A stretch of 64,000 nt of DNA from contig JHVO01000005.1 in assembly GCA_000620185.1 (NCBI GenBank), forward strand, positions 310,001-374,000, written 5' to 3'. Positions 15,788 to 23,957 of the stretch are shown here, piece by piece; the first letter of the stretch is position 1; the number at the start of each line of letters is the position of its first letter. A program made the translations under genes and the position numbers. Origin of the DNA: Geodermatophilaceae bacterium URHB0062. GTDB lineage: Bacteria > Actinomycetota > Actinomycetes > Mycobacteriales > Geodermatophilaceae. The notes under the pieces were generated by a model. The model did not search any database. It saw nothing but the letters and a program-made list of their open reading frames with translations, and was not told where the DNA came from.

Positions 15788-16855
15788 ATGGCTGGTGTCA
15801 CCTTCGATGCGGCGACCCGCGTCTATCCCGGCTCCGACACCCCGGCGGTCGCCGACCTCGACCTGCAGATCGAGGACGGCGAGTTCCTCGTCCTCGTCGG
15901 CCCGTCGGGGTGCGGCAAGTCGACCTCGCTGCGGATGCTCGCCGGCCTGGAGGCGGTGGACGACGGGCGCATCCTGGTCGGCGACCGGGACGTCACGCAC
16001 GTCTCGCCGAAGGACCGGGACATCGCGATGGTGTTCCAGAACTACGCGCTCTATCCGCACATGAGCGTGGGCGACAACATGGGGTTCGCGCTGCGGATCT
16101 CCGGCGTCGGCACGGACGAGATCGCCCGCCGGGTCGCCGAGGCGGCGAAGATCCTCGACCTCGAGCCCTACCTCGACCGCAGGCCGAAGTCGCTCTCGGG
16201 CGGCCAGCGGCAGCGGGTCGCCATGGGACGGGCCATCGTGCGGCGCCCACGGGTGTTCCTCATGGACGAGCCGCTGTCCAACCTCGACGCCAAGCTGCGG
16301 GTGCAGACGCGCACCGAGATCGCCGCCCTCCAGCGGCGCCTCGGGGTGACCACCGTCTACGTCACCCACGACCAGGTCGAGGCGATGACGATGGGGGACA
16401 GGGTGGCCGTGCTGAAGGACGGCGTCCTGCAGCAGGCCGGCACACCGCGCGAGCTCTATGACCGGCCGGTCAACGCCTTCGTCGCCGGGTTCATCGGCTC
16501 GCCGGCCATGAACCTCCTCGAGTTCGGCGCCGAGGACGGCGGTGTGCGCTTCGGCGGGGCCACGGTCCCGGTCGAGCGGTCGGTGCTCGCGGCCCACCCG
16601 CGGCTGCTGCTCGGCGTCCGCCCCGAGGACCTGGAGGTGGGCGACCGCGGCCTGCCGGTCGAGGTCGACGTCGTGGAGGAGCTCGGCGCCGACGCCTACG
16701 TCTACGGGCACGCCGTCCTCGACGGAGGTCCGGCGAACGTGGTGGCGCGGGTCCGCGGGCGTTCCCTGCCGGCGAAGGGCGCCCTCCTCCGGGTCGCACC
16801 CCGGCCCGGGTCGACCCACCTGTTCGCGGTCGGGGACGGCGCGCGACTGGGCTAG
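15788..16855 (+). CDS. CUT1 ABC ATPase, MsmK/UgpC type
   Basis: This 355-residue ATPase energises the CUT1 permeases. Walker A GPSGCGKST lies near residue 40, the signature LSGGQRQRVAMGRAI near residue 137 and Walker B VFLMDEPLSNLDA near residue 155. A C-terminal regulatory OB/TOBE domain starts near residue 240. Many actinobacteria share one MsmK-type ATPase among several sugar importers, so finding the ATPase inside the operon suggests this system is self-contained. The ATG follows GAAAGGCAG. No clear terminator follows; the next 240 bp hold the rhaI control region. Confidence 0.92.
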   Translation: MAGVTFDAATRVYPGSDTPAVADLDLQIEDGEFLVLVGPSGCGKSTSLRMLAGLEAVDDGRILVGDRDVTHVSPKDRDIAMVFQNYALYPHMSVGDNMGFALRISGVGTDEIARRVAEAAKILDLEPYLDRRPKSLSGGQRQRVAMGRAIVRRPRVFLMDEPLSNLDAKLRVQTRTEIAALQRRLGVTTVYVTHDQVEAMTMGDRVAVLKDGVLQQAGTPRELYDRPVNAFVAGFIGSPAMNLLEFGAEDGGVRFGGATVPVERSVLAAHPRLLLGVRPEDLEVGDRGLPVEVDVVEELGADAYVYGHAVLDGGPANVVARVRGRSLPAKGALLRVAPRPGSTHLFAVGDGARLG

Positions 16856-16884
16856 TAGGGGATAGCGTGTGGCGGAGTGACGTG

Positions 16885-16897
16885 TTGAATCGTTCAA
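16885..16897. promoter_or_regulatory. Variant LacI-type operator upstream of rhaI
   Basis: TTGAATCGTTCAA has the same half-sites as the other operators but with three rather than four central bases. It is centred about 90 bp upstream of the main rhaI operator, so an auxiliary role is possible. Confidence 0.45.
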
Positions 16898-16927
16898 CCG
16901 TCAGCCGCATCCCCGGATAGTAAGACT

Positions 16928-16957
16928 TTGACAGGGAGGAGCGCGGAGTTCTATGGT
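16928..16957 (+). promoter_or_regulatory. Predicted promoter of the rhaI-rhaEW-rhaB operon
   Basis: A perfect TTGACA (16928-16933) and TATGGT (16952-16957) are separated by 18 bp, predicting a start near 16964. This leaves a leader of about 130 bases before the rhaI start codon. Confidence 0.6.
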
Positions 16958-16975
16958 GCTCGTCACAGAGCCTTT

Positions 16976-16987
16976 TGAATCGGTTCA
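16976..16987. promoter_or_regulatory. LacI-type operator at the rhaI promoter
   Basis: TGAATCGGTTCA matches the shared operator pattern and lies about +12 to +23 from the predicted start, the same position as at the other promoters of the locus. Confidence 0.7.
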
Positions 16988-17095
16988 TCCCGTTCGCGGT
17001 GGAACGGGATGCCCATGCAGCACCTCCACGTCGACCTCGACGGCCGGCATCCGCCGGGCGGGGGAGACGCTGACCGCTTCGAACGGAGAGAACCC

Positions 17096-18265
17096 GTGAC
17101 CGACATCCGTGCCCGCGCCCTCGAGGCCCTGGGCCAGCAGACCATCGAGCTGCCCTCCTGGGCGTTCGGCAACTCGGGCACCCGGTTCAAGGTGTTCGGG
17201 CAGCCCGGTGTCGCGCGGAACCCCTACGAGAAGCTCGAGGACGCGGCGCAGGCGCACAAGCACACCGGCGTGGCGCCGCGCGTCTCGCTGCACGTGCCGT
17301 GGGACCTCGTCGACGACTTCGGCAAGCTGGCCGCCCACGCCGCCGATCTCGGGGTCTCGATCGGCGCGGTCAACGCCAACCTGTTCCAGGACGACGACTA
17401 CAAGCTCGGGTCGCTCACCCACGCCGACCCGGCCGTCCGCCGCAAGGCGATCGATCACCACGCGCAGTGCGTGGAGGTCATGCGGCAGACCGGCTCGACG
17501 GACCTGAAGCTCTGGCTGCCCGACGGCACCAACTACCCGGGCCAGGACGACCTGCGCGATCGGCAGGACCGGCTCGCCGAGTCGTTGCGGCAGATCTACG
17601 CCCTGCTCGAGCCGAACCATCGGCTGCTCATCGAGTACAAGTTCTTCGAGCCGTACTTCTACGCGATGGACATCCCCGACTGGGGCACGTCGCTGCTGCA
17701 CTGCATGGCGCTGGGCGACCAGGCCACCGTCGTCCTCGACACCGGCCACCACGCGCCCGGCACGAACATCGAGTTCATCGTCATGCAGCTCCTGCGCGTG
17801 GGCCGGCTGGGAGCCTTCGACTTCAACTCGCGCAACTACGCCGACGACGACCTGATCGTCGGGTCGGCCGATCCGTTCCAGCTGTTCCGCATCCTCAACG
17901 AGATCGTCGCCCAGGGCGCCCACCTGCCCGAGTCGGGGGTCAACTTCATGCTCGACCAGTGCCACAACATCGAGCAGAAGATCCCCGGCCAGATCCGTTC
18001 GGTGATGAACGTCCAGGAGGCGACGGCGAAGGCGCTGCTCGTCGACCGGGAGGCGCTGGCCGCGGCCCAGCGCTCGGGTGACGTGCTCGGCGCCCACGGC
18101 GTGCTGATGAACGCCTACAACACCGACGTCCGGCCGCTGCTGGCCGAGCTCCGCGAGAGCAAGGGGCTCGACGCCGACCCGTACCGGGCCTACGCGGCGT
18201 CGGGCCACCAGCAGCGCATCGAGTCCGAGCGCGTCGGCGGCCAGCAGGCCGGCTGGGGCGCCTGA
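17096..18265 (+). CDS. rhaI: L-rhamnose isomerase (RhaI type)
   Basis: This 389-residue metal-dependent TIM-barrel enzyme converts L-rhamnose to L-rhamnulose. It resembles the RhaI type found in actinobacteria and Pseudomonas stutzeri rather than enterobacterial RhaA. Visible features include HVPWDLVDDF near residue 65, the metal-site region EYKFFEPYFYAMD near 180 and DTGHHAPGTNIEF near 220. The GTG at 17096 is chosen because GGAGAG precedes it by seven bases and because the conserved sequence begins TDIRARALEAL. An in-frame ATG at 17009 would add 29 residues of low-complexity leader and has no ribosome site. It is the first gene of the catabolic operon. Confidence 0.93.
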   Translation: MTDIRARALEALGQQTIELPSWAFGNSGTRFKVFGQPGVARNPYEKLEDAAQAHKHTGVAPRVSLHVPWDLVDDFGKLAAHAADLGVSIGAVNANLFQDDDYKLGSLTHADPAVRRKAIDHHAQCVEVMRQTGSTDLKLWLPDGTNYPGQDDLRDRQDRLAESLRQIYALLEPNHRLLIEYKFFEPYFYAMDIPDWGTSLLHCMALGDQATVVLDTGHHAPGTNIEFIVMQLLRVGRLGAFDFNSRNYADDDLIVGSADPFQLFRILNEIVAQGAHLPESGVNFMLDQCHNIEQKIPGQIRSVMNVQEATAKALLVDREALAAAQRSGDVLGAHGVLMNAYNTDVRPLLAELRESKGLDADPYRAYAASGHQQRIESERVGGQQAGWGA

Positions 18266-18299
18266 ACCCTCCTCTCGACACCCACGAACAGGACCTCTC

Positions 18300-20336
18300 G
18301 TGACGAACTCCGTGGTCAGTGACCTCCTGGGCCGCAGCAACCGGCTCGGGGCAGATCCCCGCAACACCAACTACGCAGGCGGCAACACCTCGGCCAAGGG
18401 CACCGAGACCGATCCGGTCACCGGCTCCCCGGTCGAGCTGCTGTGGGTGAAGGGCTCCGGCGGCGACCTGGGCACCCTGACGGAGGGCGGCCTCGCCGTC
18501 CTCCGCCTCGACCGGCTGCGCTCGCTCGTCGACGTCTATCCGGGCGTCGACCGCGAGGACGAGATGGTCGCCGCGTTCGACTACTGCCTGCACGGCCGGG
18601 GCGGTGCCGCGCCCTCGATCGACACCGCCATGCACGGCCTGGTCACGGCGGCCCACGTCGACCACCTGCACCCCGACTCCGGCATCGCGCTGGCCACGGC
18701 CGCCGACGGCGAGGCCCTGACGCGGGAGTGCTTCGGCGACCGCGTGGTCTGGGTGCCGTGGCGCCGGCCGGGCTTCCAGCTCGGGCTCGACATCGCCGGG
18801 ATCGCCGAGAAGAACCCCCAGGCGATCGGCTGCATCCTCGGTGGCCACGGCGTCACCGCCTGGGGCGAGACCAGCGAGCAGTGCGAGGCCAACAGCCTGG
18901 AGATCATCCGGACGGCGGAGCGCTTCCTCGCCGAGCGCGGCCGCCCCGAGCCCTTCGGCCCGGTCCGGTCGGGCTACGAGGCCCTGCCCGAGGCGGAGCG
19001 CCGGCACAAGGCGGCACTGCTGGCACCGGTGATCCGCGGGCTGGCCTCGACGGACAAGCCGCAGGTCGGGCACTTCACCGACTCCGACGTCGTCCTGGAC
19101 TTCCTGGCCTCGACCGAGCACCCCCGGCTGGCCGCGCTGGGCACGTCGTGCCCCGACCACTTCCTGCGCACCAAGGTGCGGCCGATGGTCGTGGACCTGC
19201 CGTCGCACGCGCCGGTCGAGGACGTCGTCGCGCGGCTGAAGGAGCTGCACGAGGAGTACCGCGCCGAGTACGCGGCCTACTACTCCCGGCACGCGACCCC
19301 CGACAGCCCGCCGATGCGGGGCGCCGACCCGGCGATCGTGCTGGTGCCGGGCGTCGGCATGTTCAGCTTCGGGGCCAACAAGCAGACCGCCCGGGTGGCC
19401 GGTGAGTTCTACGTCAACGCCATCAACGTCATGCGGGGCGCCGAGGCGGTGTCGACCTACGCGCCGATCGACGAGAGCGAGAAGTTCCGCATCGAGTACT
19501 GGGCGCTGGAGGAGGCCAAGCTCGCCCGCATGCCGAAGCCCAAGCCGCTGGCGACGCGCGTCGCGCTGGTCACCGGCGCGGCCAGCGGCATCGGCAAGGC
19601 GATCGCCGTCCGGCTCGCCGCCGAGGGTGCCTGCGTGGTCGTCGCCGACCTCGACCGGCAGAAGGCGACCGACGCCGCCGCGGCGATCGGGTCGTCCGAC
19701 GTGGCGATCGGCGTCGCCGCGGACGTGTCGGACGCCGAGGCGGTCGCGGCGGCGTTCCGCGCGGCGGCGCTCGCCTTCGGCGGGGTGGATCTGGTGGTCA
19801 ACAACGCCGGCCTGTCGATCTCCAAGCCGCTGCTGGAGACGACGGAGCAGGACTGGGACCTGCAGCACGACGTCATGGCGAAGGGCAGCTTCCTCGTCTC
19901 GCGCGAGGCGGCCCGGATCATGATCGACCAGGGGCTGGGCGGCGACATCGTCTACATCTCCTCGAAGAACTCGCTGTTCGCCGGCCCCAACAACATCGCC
20001 TACGGCGCGACGAAGGCCGACCAGGCGCACCAGGTCCGGCTGCTGGCGGCGGAGCTGGGCCCGCACCAGATCCGCGTCAACGGCATCAACCCCGACGGCG
20101 TCGTCCGCGGCTCGGGCATCTTCGCCGGGGGCTGGGGTGCCAGCCGGGCCGCCGTCTACGGCGTGCCGGAGGAGAAGCTGGGCGAGTTCTACGCGCAGCG
20201 CACGTTGCTCAAGCGGGAGGTCCTGCCCGACCACGTCGCCGACGCGGTCTTCGCCCTGACCGGCGGCGACCTCACCCGGACGACGGGGCTGCACGTGCCG
20301 GTGGACTCGGGCGTCGCCGCCGCCTTCCTCCGCTGA
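18300..20336 (+). CDS. rhaEW: Bifunctional L-rhamnulose-1-phosphate aldolase / L-lactaldehyde dehydrogenase
   Basis: This 678-residue fusion splits L-rhamnulose-1-phosphate into DHAP and L-lactaldehyde and oxidises the lactaldehyde to L-lactate. The N-terminal 400 residues are a class II aldolase/adducin domain, with zinc-ligand histidines in the DHLHPDSG and GGHGVTAWGE segments. From about residue 420 there is a short-chain dehydrogenase with the Rossmann motif TGAASGIG, NNAG and the catalytic YxxxK at Tyr568 and Lys572. The arrangement and length match Bacillus subtilis RhaEW. It starts with GTG 34 bp after rhaI. Its lactate product links the locus to the lutA fragment at the left edge. Confidence 0.93.
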   Translation: MTNSVVSDLLGRSNRLGADPRNTNYAGGNTSAKGTETDPVTGSPVELLWVKGSGGDLGTLTEGGLAVLRLDRLRSLVDVYPGVDREDEMVAAFDYCLHGRGGAAPSIDTAMHGLVTAAHVDHLHPDSGIALATAADGEALTRECFGDRVVWVPWRRPGFQLGLDIAGIAEKNPQAIGCILGGHGVTAWGETSEQCEANSLEIIRTAERFLAERGRPEPFGPVRSGYEALPEAERRHKAALLAPVIRGLASTDKPQVGHFTDSDVVLDFLASTEHPRLAALGTSCPDHFLRTKVRPMVVDLPSHAPVEDVVARLKELHEEYRAEYAAYYSRHATPDSPPMRGADPAIVLVPGVGMFSFGANKQTARVAGEFYVNAINVMRGAEAVSTYAPIDESEKFRIEYWALEEAKLARMPKPKPLATRVALVTGAASGIGKAIAVRLAAEGACVVVADLDRQKATDAAAAIGSSDVAIGVAADVSDAEAVAAAFRAAALAFGGVDLVVNNAGLSISKPLLETTEQDWDLQHDVMAKGSFLVSREAARIMIDQGLGGDIVYISSKNSLFAGPNNIAYGATKADQAHQVRLLAAELGPHQIRVNGINPDGVVRGSGIFAGGWGASRAAVYGVPEEKLGEFYAQRTLLKREVLPDHVADAVFALTGGDLTRTTGLHVPVDSGVAAAFLR

Positions 20337-20350
20337 CCGGACCGGCAGAC

Positions 20351-21826
20351 ATGGCCATGACTGCCGGGGGGACGTTCGCGGCGGTCGACCTGGGCGCCTC
20401 GAGCGGCCGGGTCATGGCCGCCCGGGTGGGTCCGGCCAGGCTCGACCTGCACGAGGCGCACCGGTTCCCGAACCGGGCGGTGAGCACCGCCGGCACCCTG
20501 CACTGGGACGTCCTGGGGTTGTATGCCGGCATCCTCGACGGCCTGCGTGCCGCCGGGCGCGACCTCGGCCGGCTCGACGGCATCGGCATCGACAGCTGGG
20601 CGGTCGACTACGGGCTGCTGGACGCCGACGGTGCGCTGCTCGGCAACCCCGTGCACTACCGAGACGCCCGGCACGAGACGGCGGTGCCCGCGGTGCACGC
20701 CGCCGTCGGGCCCGAGGAGCTGTACCGGATCAGCGGCCTGCAGCACCTGCCGTTCAACACGGTGTTCCAGCTCGCCGCGGCCCGCGACACCGCGCAGCTG
20801 GTGGCCGCCCGCACGCTCCTGCTGATCCCCGACCTGCTGGCGTACTGGCTCACCGGTGCCGTCGGCGCGGAGGTCACGAACGCCTCGACGACCGGACTGC
20901 TCGACGCGACGACGCGGGAGTGGTCCCGGACGGTCATCGACGGGCTCGGCCTCCCGCGGAGCCTGTTCCCGCCGCTGCGCCGGCCGGGCGACCGGCTGGG
21001 AGAGCTGCGGGACGACGTCCTCGCCGAGGCGGGGCTGACCGGTCCGGTGCCCGTGACGGCGGTCGGGTCGCACGACACGGCGTCCGCGGTGGTCGGCGTC
21101 CCGGCCACCACCGATCGGTTCGCCTACATCTCCTGCGGCACGTGGTCGCTGGTCGGCGTGGAGCTCGAGAAGCCGGTGCTGACCGAGGAAAGCCGGGCCG
21201 CCGGGTTCACCAACGAGCTCGGCGTCGACGGCACGGTCCGCTACCTGCACAACGTCATGGGCCTGTGGCTGCTGCAGGAGTGCCAGCGCGCGTGGGCGGC
21301 GGCCGGCCTGGTCGCCGACCTCCCGGATCTGCTGGCCGGCGCGGCGCAGGTCCCGGCCTTCACCGCCGTGGTCGACGCCGACGACCCGCGGTTCCTGCCG
21401 CCGGGCAACATGCCGAACCGCATCGCCGAGGCTTGCGCCGCCACCGGGCAGACGCCTCCGCAGAGCCAGGGGGAGACCGTCCGCTGCATCCTGGACAGCC
21501 TGGCGCTGGCCTACCGGCGCACCGTCCGGCGGGCCGCCGAGCTGTCCGGACGCGACGTCGAGGTCGTCCACCTGGTCGGCGGCGGAGCCCGGAACACGCT
21601 GCTCTGCCAGCTCACCGCGGACGCGACCGGGCTGCCGGTGCAGGCCGGTCCCGTCGAGGCGGCCGCGCTGGGCAACACCCTGGTCCAGGCTCGGGCCGGA
21701 GGCGTCCTGTCCGGCGGGTTGCCCGAGCTCCGCGCCCTGCTGCGGAACACGCAGGAGGTGCGCACGTACGCGCCCGAGCCGGGTGCCGAGGATGCCTGGG
21801 CCGCGGCCGAGGCCCGGCTGCCCTGA
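20351..21826 (+). CDS. rhaB: L-rhamnulokinase
   Basis: This 491-residue FGGY-family kinase phosphorylates L-rhamnulose at C1, between rhaI and rhaEW in the pathway. The N-terminal ATPase fold has AAVDLGASSGRVM at residues 9-21, typical of rhamnulokinases, and the second fold has the glycine-rich VVHLVGGGARN near residue 400. It begins 14 bp after rhaEW with no strong ribosome site, so translation is probably coupled. An ATG two codons later is an equally possible start. The following 138 bp (21827-21964) contain no gene I can support. Confidence 0.92.
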   Translation: MAMTAGGTFAAVDLGASSGRVMAARVGPARLDLHEAHRFPNRAVSTAGTLHWDVLGLYAGILDGLRAAGRDLGRLDGIGIDSWAVDYGLLDADGALLGNPVHYRDARHETAVPAVHAAVGPEELYRISGLQHLPFNTVFQLAAARDTAQLVAARTLLLIPDLLAYWLTGAVGAEVTNASTTGLLDATTREWSRTVIDGLGLPRSLFPPLRRPGDRLGELRDDVLAEAGLTGPVPVTAVGSHDTASAVVGVPATTDRFAYISCGTWSLVGVELEKPVLTEESRAAGFTNELGVDGTVRYLHNVMGLWLLQECQRAWAAAGLVADLPDLLAGAAQVPAFTAVVDADDPRFLPPGNMPNRIAEACAATGQTPPQSQGETVRCILDSLALAYRRTVRRAAELSGRDVEVVHLVGGGARNTLLCQLTADATGLPVQAGPVEAAALGNTLVQARAGGVLSGGLPELRALLRNTQEVRTYAPEPGAEDAWAAAEARLP

Positions 21827-21964
21827 GGCCGGAGCCCCGCACGTCCTGGACTTCCACGCCCGGAAGTACCCGCTGCTGATCGGTGAACCGCGGGTCGAGT
21901 TCTTCGCGCCCGGGCCGGGTACGGGGCTGCCACCTGTTGCCTCACCGAGAGAAGGCGGACCCGA

Positions 21965-22822
21965 GTGATTCCCCGCATGCCGTTCGGCGCCACCGGGCAC
22001 GACTCCAGCCGCGTGATCTTCGGCGCGGCGGCCCTGGGCAGCGTCTCCAAGAGCGACGCCGACCGCACCCTCGACCTGCTGCTCGAGCACGGCGTGAACC
22101 ACATCGACGTCGCGGCGAGCTACGGGGACGCGGAGCTGCGCATCGCCAGCTGGCTGCAGCGGAACCCCGGCACCTTCTTCGTCGCCACCAAGACCGGGGA
22201 GCGGAGCTACCGCGGTGCGCGCGAGGAGATCCGCCGGTCCCTCGATCGGCTCGGTGTCGACCGCGTGGACTCCATCCAGCTGCACAACCTCGTCGACGTC
22301 ATCGAGTGGGACATCGCGCTGAGCGCGGACGGCGCCCTCGAGGCGGCGATCGAGGCGCGGGAGGAGGGGCTGGTCCGCTTCATCGGCGTCACCGGCCACG
22401 GGCTGTCGGTGCCGGAGATGCACCGGCGGAGCCTGGACCGGTTCCCGTTCGACTCGGTGCTCGCGCCCTACAACTACGTGCAGATGCAGGACCCGCGCTA
22501 CGCCGAGACGTTGGAGTCCTTGGCCGCCGTCTGCGCCGAGCGCCGTGTCGCGTTGCAGACGATCAAGAGCCTGGCCCGCCGACGCTGGGACGGGCGCGAG
22601 CACACCGCGGCCACCTGGTACGAGCCGCTGCGCGAGCAGGAGGACGTCGACCTCGCCGTCCACTGGGTGCTCGGCCGGCCGGACGCCTTCCTGCTCACCA
22701 CCGGGGACGTCGAGATCCTGCCCCGCCTGCTGGCCGCGGCCGAGCGCTTCGAGAGCCGGCCCTCGGACGAGCAGATGCGCGACCTGGCCGCGCGCGCGGA
22801 GGCCGAGCCGCTCTTCGTGTGA
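21965..22822 (+). CDS. Aldo-keto reductase family protein
   Basis: This 285-residue TIM-barrel oxidoreductase has the full catalytic tetrad in the expected order: Asp48, Tyr53, Lys76 (in ATKTGE) and His107 (in QLHNL). The cofactor should be NAD(P)H. It starts with GTG after a 138-bp gap and is the last plus-strand gene of the rhamnose block, ending three bases from the convergent lacI. Plausible roles are reduction of excess L-lactaldehyde to propanediol or conversion of an unusual sugar from the glycoside aglycone. Nothing in the sequence decides between them. Confidence 0.85.
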   Translation: MIPRMPFGATGHDSSRVIFGAAALGSVSKSDADRTLDLLLEHGVNHIDVAASYGDAELRIASWLQRNPGTFFVATKTGERSYRGAREEIRRSLDRLGVDRVDSIQLHNLVDVIEWDIALSADGALEAAIEAREEGLVRFIGVTGHGLSVPEMHRRSLDRFPFDSVLAPYNYVQMQDPRYAETLESLAAVCAERRVALQTIKSLARRRWDGREHTAATWYEPLREQEDVDLAVHWVLGRPDAFLLTTGDVEILPRLLAAAERFESRPSDEQMRDLAARAEAEPLFV

Positions 22823-22825
22823 GCG

Positions 22826-23845
22826 TCAGCGCCCGACGGTGCTCTCCCGCGGGACCAGGAAGGGCTGCAGCCGGACCGAGCGGTGCACGTGGTCCTCGGC
22901 GCCCCGGACCTCCTCGAGGAGGAGCGACGCCGCCGTCCGCCCCATCTCCTCACCGGCCTGGTCGAGGGTGCTGATCGGGATGAGGCTGTCCCAGGCGGTC
23001 CTGTTGTTGTCGTAGCCGATGACCGCGATGTCGTCGGGGATGCGCAGCCGGCCGTCGACGGAGAGCGCCTGGACCAGGCCGAGGGCCAGCAGGTCCGCGC
23101 CGGCGAGGACGGCGTCCGGCCGCTCGCCCACGGTGCGCGCCAGGATCGTCTCGGCGACCCGGCGCCCGTCGGGAGGGCGCACCCACTCGGTCGGCAGCCG
23201 CTCCAGCGTGACCGCACCGTTCGTCTCGCCCACCGCGCGCAGTGCGCCCTCGTACCGCTGGCGGACGGGGTCGAGCTGGTCGCCGCCGGCGAAGAGGAGC
23301 CGGCGCCGTCCGGTGTCGATCAGGTGCCGGGCCGCCAGGTAGCCGCCGTGCACGTTGTCGGTCGTGACGCTGCAGACCTCGGCACCGGCCGTCGGGTCGT
23401 TCAGGTGCACGCGCGGGACACCGGCGGCGGCCGGACGTGGTCCCTCCTCGTCCGCGAGCGGCCGCGGGGTCAGCAGGATCCCGGCGACCCGCTCCTCCTC
23501 GAAGAGGTCCAGGAAGGTCTGCTCCTTGACCGGATTCATGTCGGCGTTGGCCAGCAGCAGGTTCATCCCCGCCTCGTTGGCGACCTCCTCGGCGCCGCGG
23601 ACCATGTCGAGGAAGAACGAGTTGGTCAGGTCGATCAGAACGAAGCCGATCGTGGTGCTGCGCCCGGCCTTGAGCGAGCGGGCCACGCCGTTGCGCACGA
23701 AGCCGAGCGCGGCGATGGCCGCCTCGACCTTCTCCCGCGTCGGAGGGGCCACCTTGGCGGGGTTGTTCAGGACGTTGGAGACCGTCCCGACGGACACACC
23801 AGCGGTCCGGGCGACGTCCAGCATGCCGGGCGAGGGTCTGCGCAC
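22826..23845 (-). CDS. LacI-family transcriptional regulator
   Basis: This 339-residue regulator has the HTH segment MLDVARTAGVSVGTVSNVL at residues 8-26, nearly identical in its recognition part to the regulator at 5764-6795, and a PBP-like effector domain. A GTG at 23845 gives a normal N-terminus; an ATG at 23824 would begin inside the first helix. It lies downstream of the exported GH3 on the same strand, the same gene order as the first GH3-lacI pair. Because the recognition helices are so alike, both proteins may bind the same TGAA-N4-TTCA operators but respond to different sugars. Confidence 0.88.
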   Translation of the reverse strand: MRRPSPGMLDVARTAGVSVGTVSNVLNNPAKVAPPTREKVEAAIAALGFVRNGVARSLKAGRSTTIGFVLIDLTNSFFLDMVRGAEEVANEAGMNLLLANADMNPVKEQTFLDLFEEERVAGILLTPRPLADEEGPRPAAAGVPRVHLNDPTAGAEVCSVTTDNVHGGYLAARHLIDTGRRRLLFAGGDQLDPVRQRYEGALRAVGETNGAVTLERLPTEWVRPPDGRRVAETILARTVGERPDAVLAGADLLALGLVQALSVDGRLRIPDDIAVIGYDNNRTAWDSLIPISTLDQAGEEMGRTAASLLLEEVRGAEDHVHRSVRLQPFLVPRESTVGR

Positions 23846-23907
23846 GTCAGGAATGCTGCCTTGTCCGGTGCCGGTCGCGGAACCGGGCACCCGACGAGCC
23901 GATGCGC

Positions 23908-23942
23908 GAGGGGCGGGGAGCGCAGCGCGCTCCCCGCCCCTC
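23908..23942 (-). terminator. Strong hairpin between exported GH3 gene and lacI
   Basis: A perfect 16-bp stem, 23908-23923 with 23927-23942, and a three-base loop lies 15 bases after the GH3 stop codon. There is no U-tract, as is common in actinobacteria. It probably reduces read-through from the highly induced hydrolase into the regulator gene. Confidence 0.6.
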
Positions 23943-23957
23943 ATCGGGTGGAACTCC

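Noticed and set aside
17009-17095. N-terminal extension of RhaI from an upstream ATG
   Set aside because: The extra 29 residues are low complexity, no ribosome site precedes the ATG, and the conserved protein begins after the GTG at 17096.
21783-21968. A short frame covering the rhaB 3' end and the gap before the aldo-keto reductase
   Set aside because: It is mostly the rhaB end in another frame. The remaining segment has no recognisable family and no start signal.
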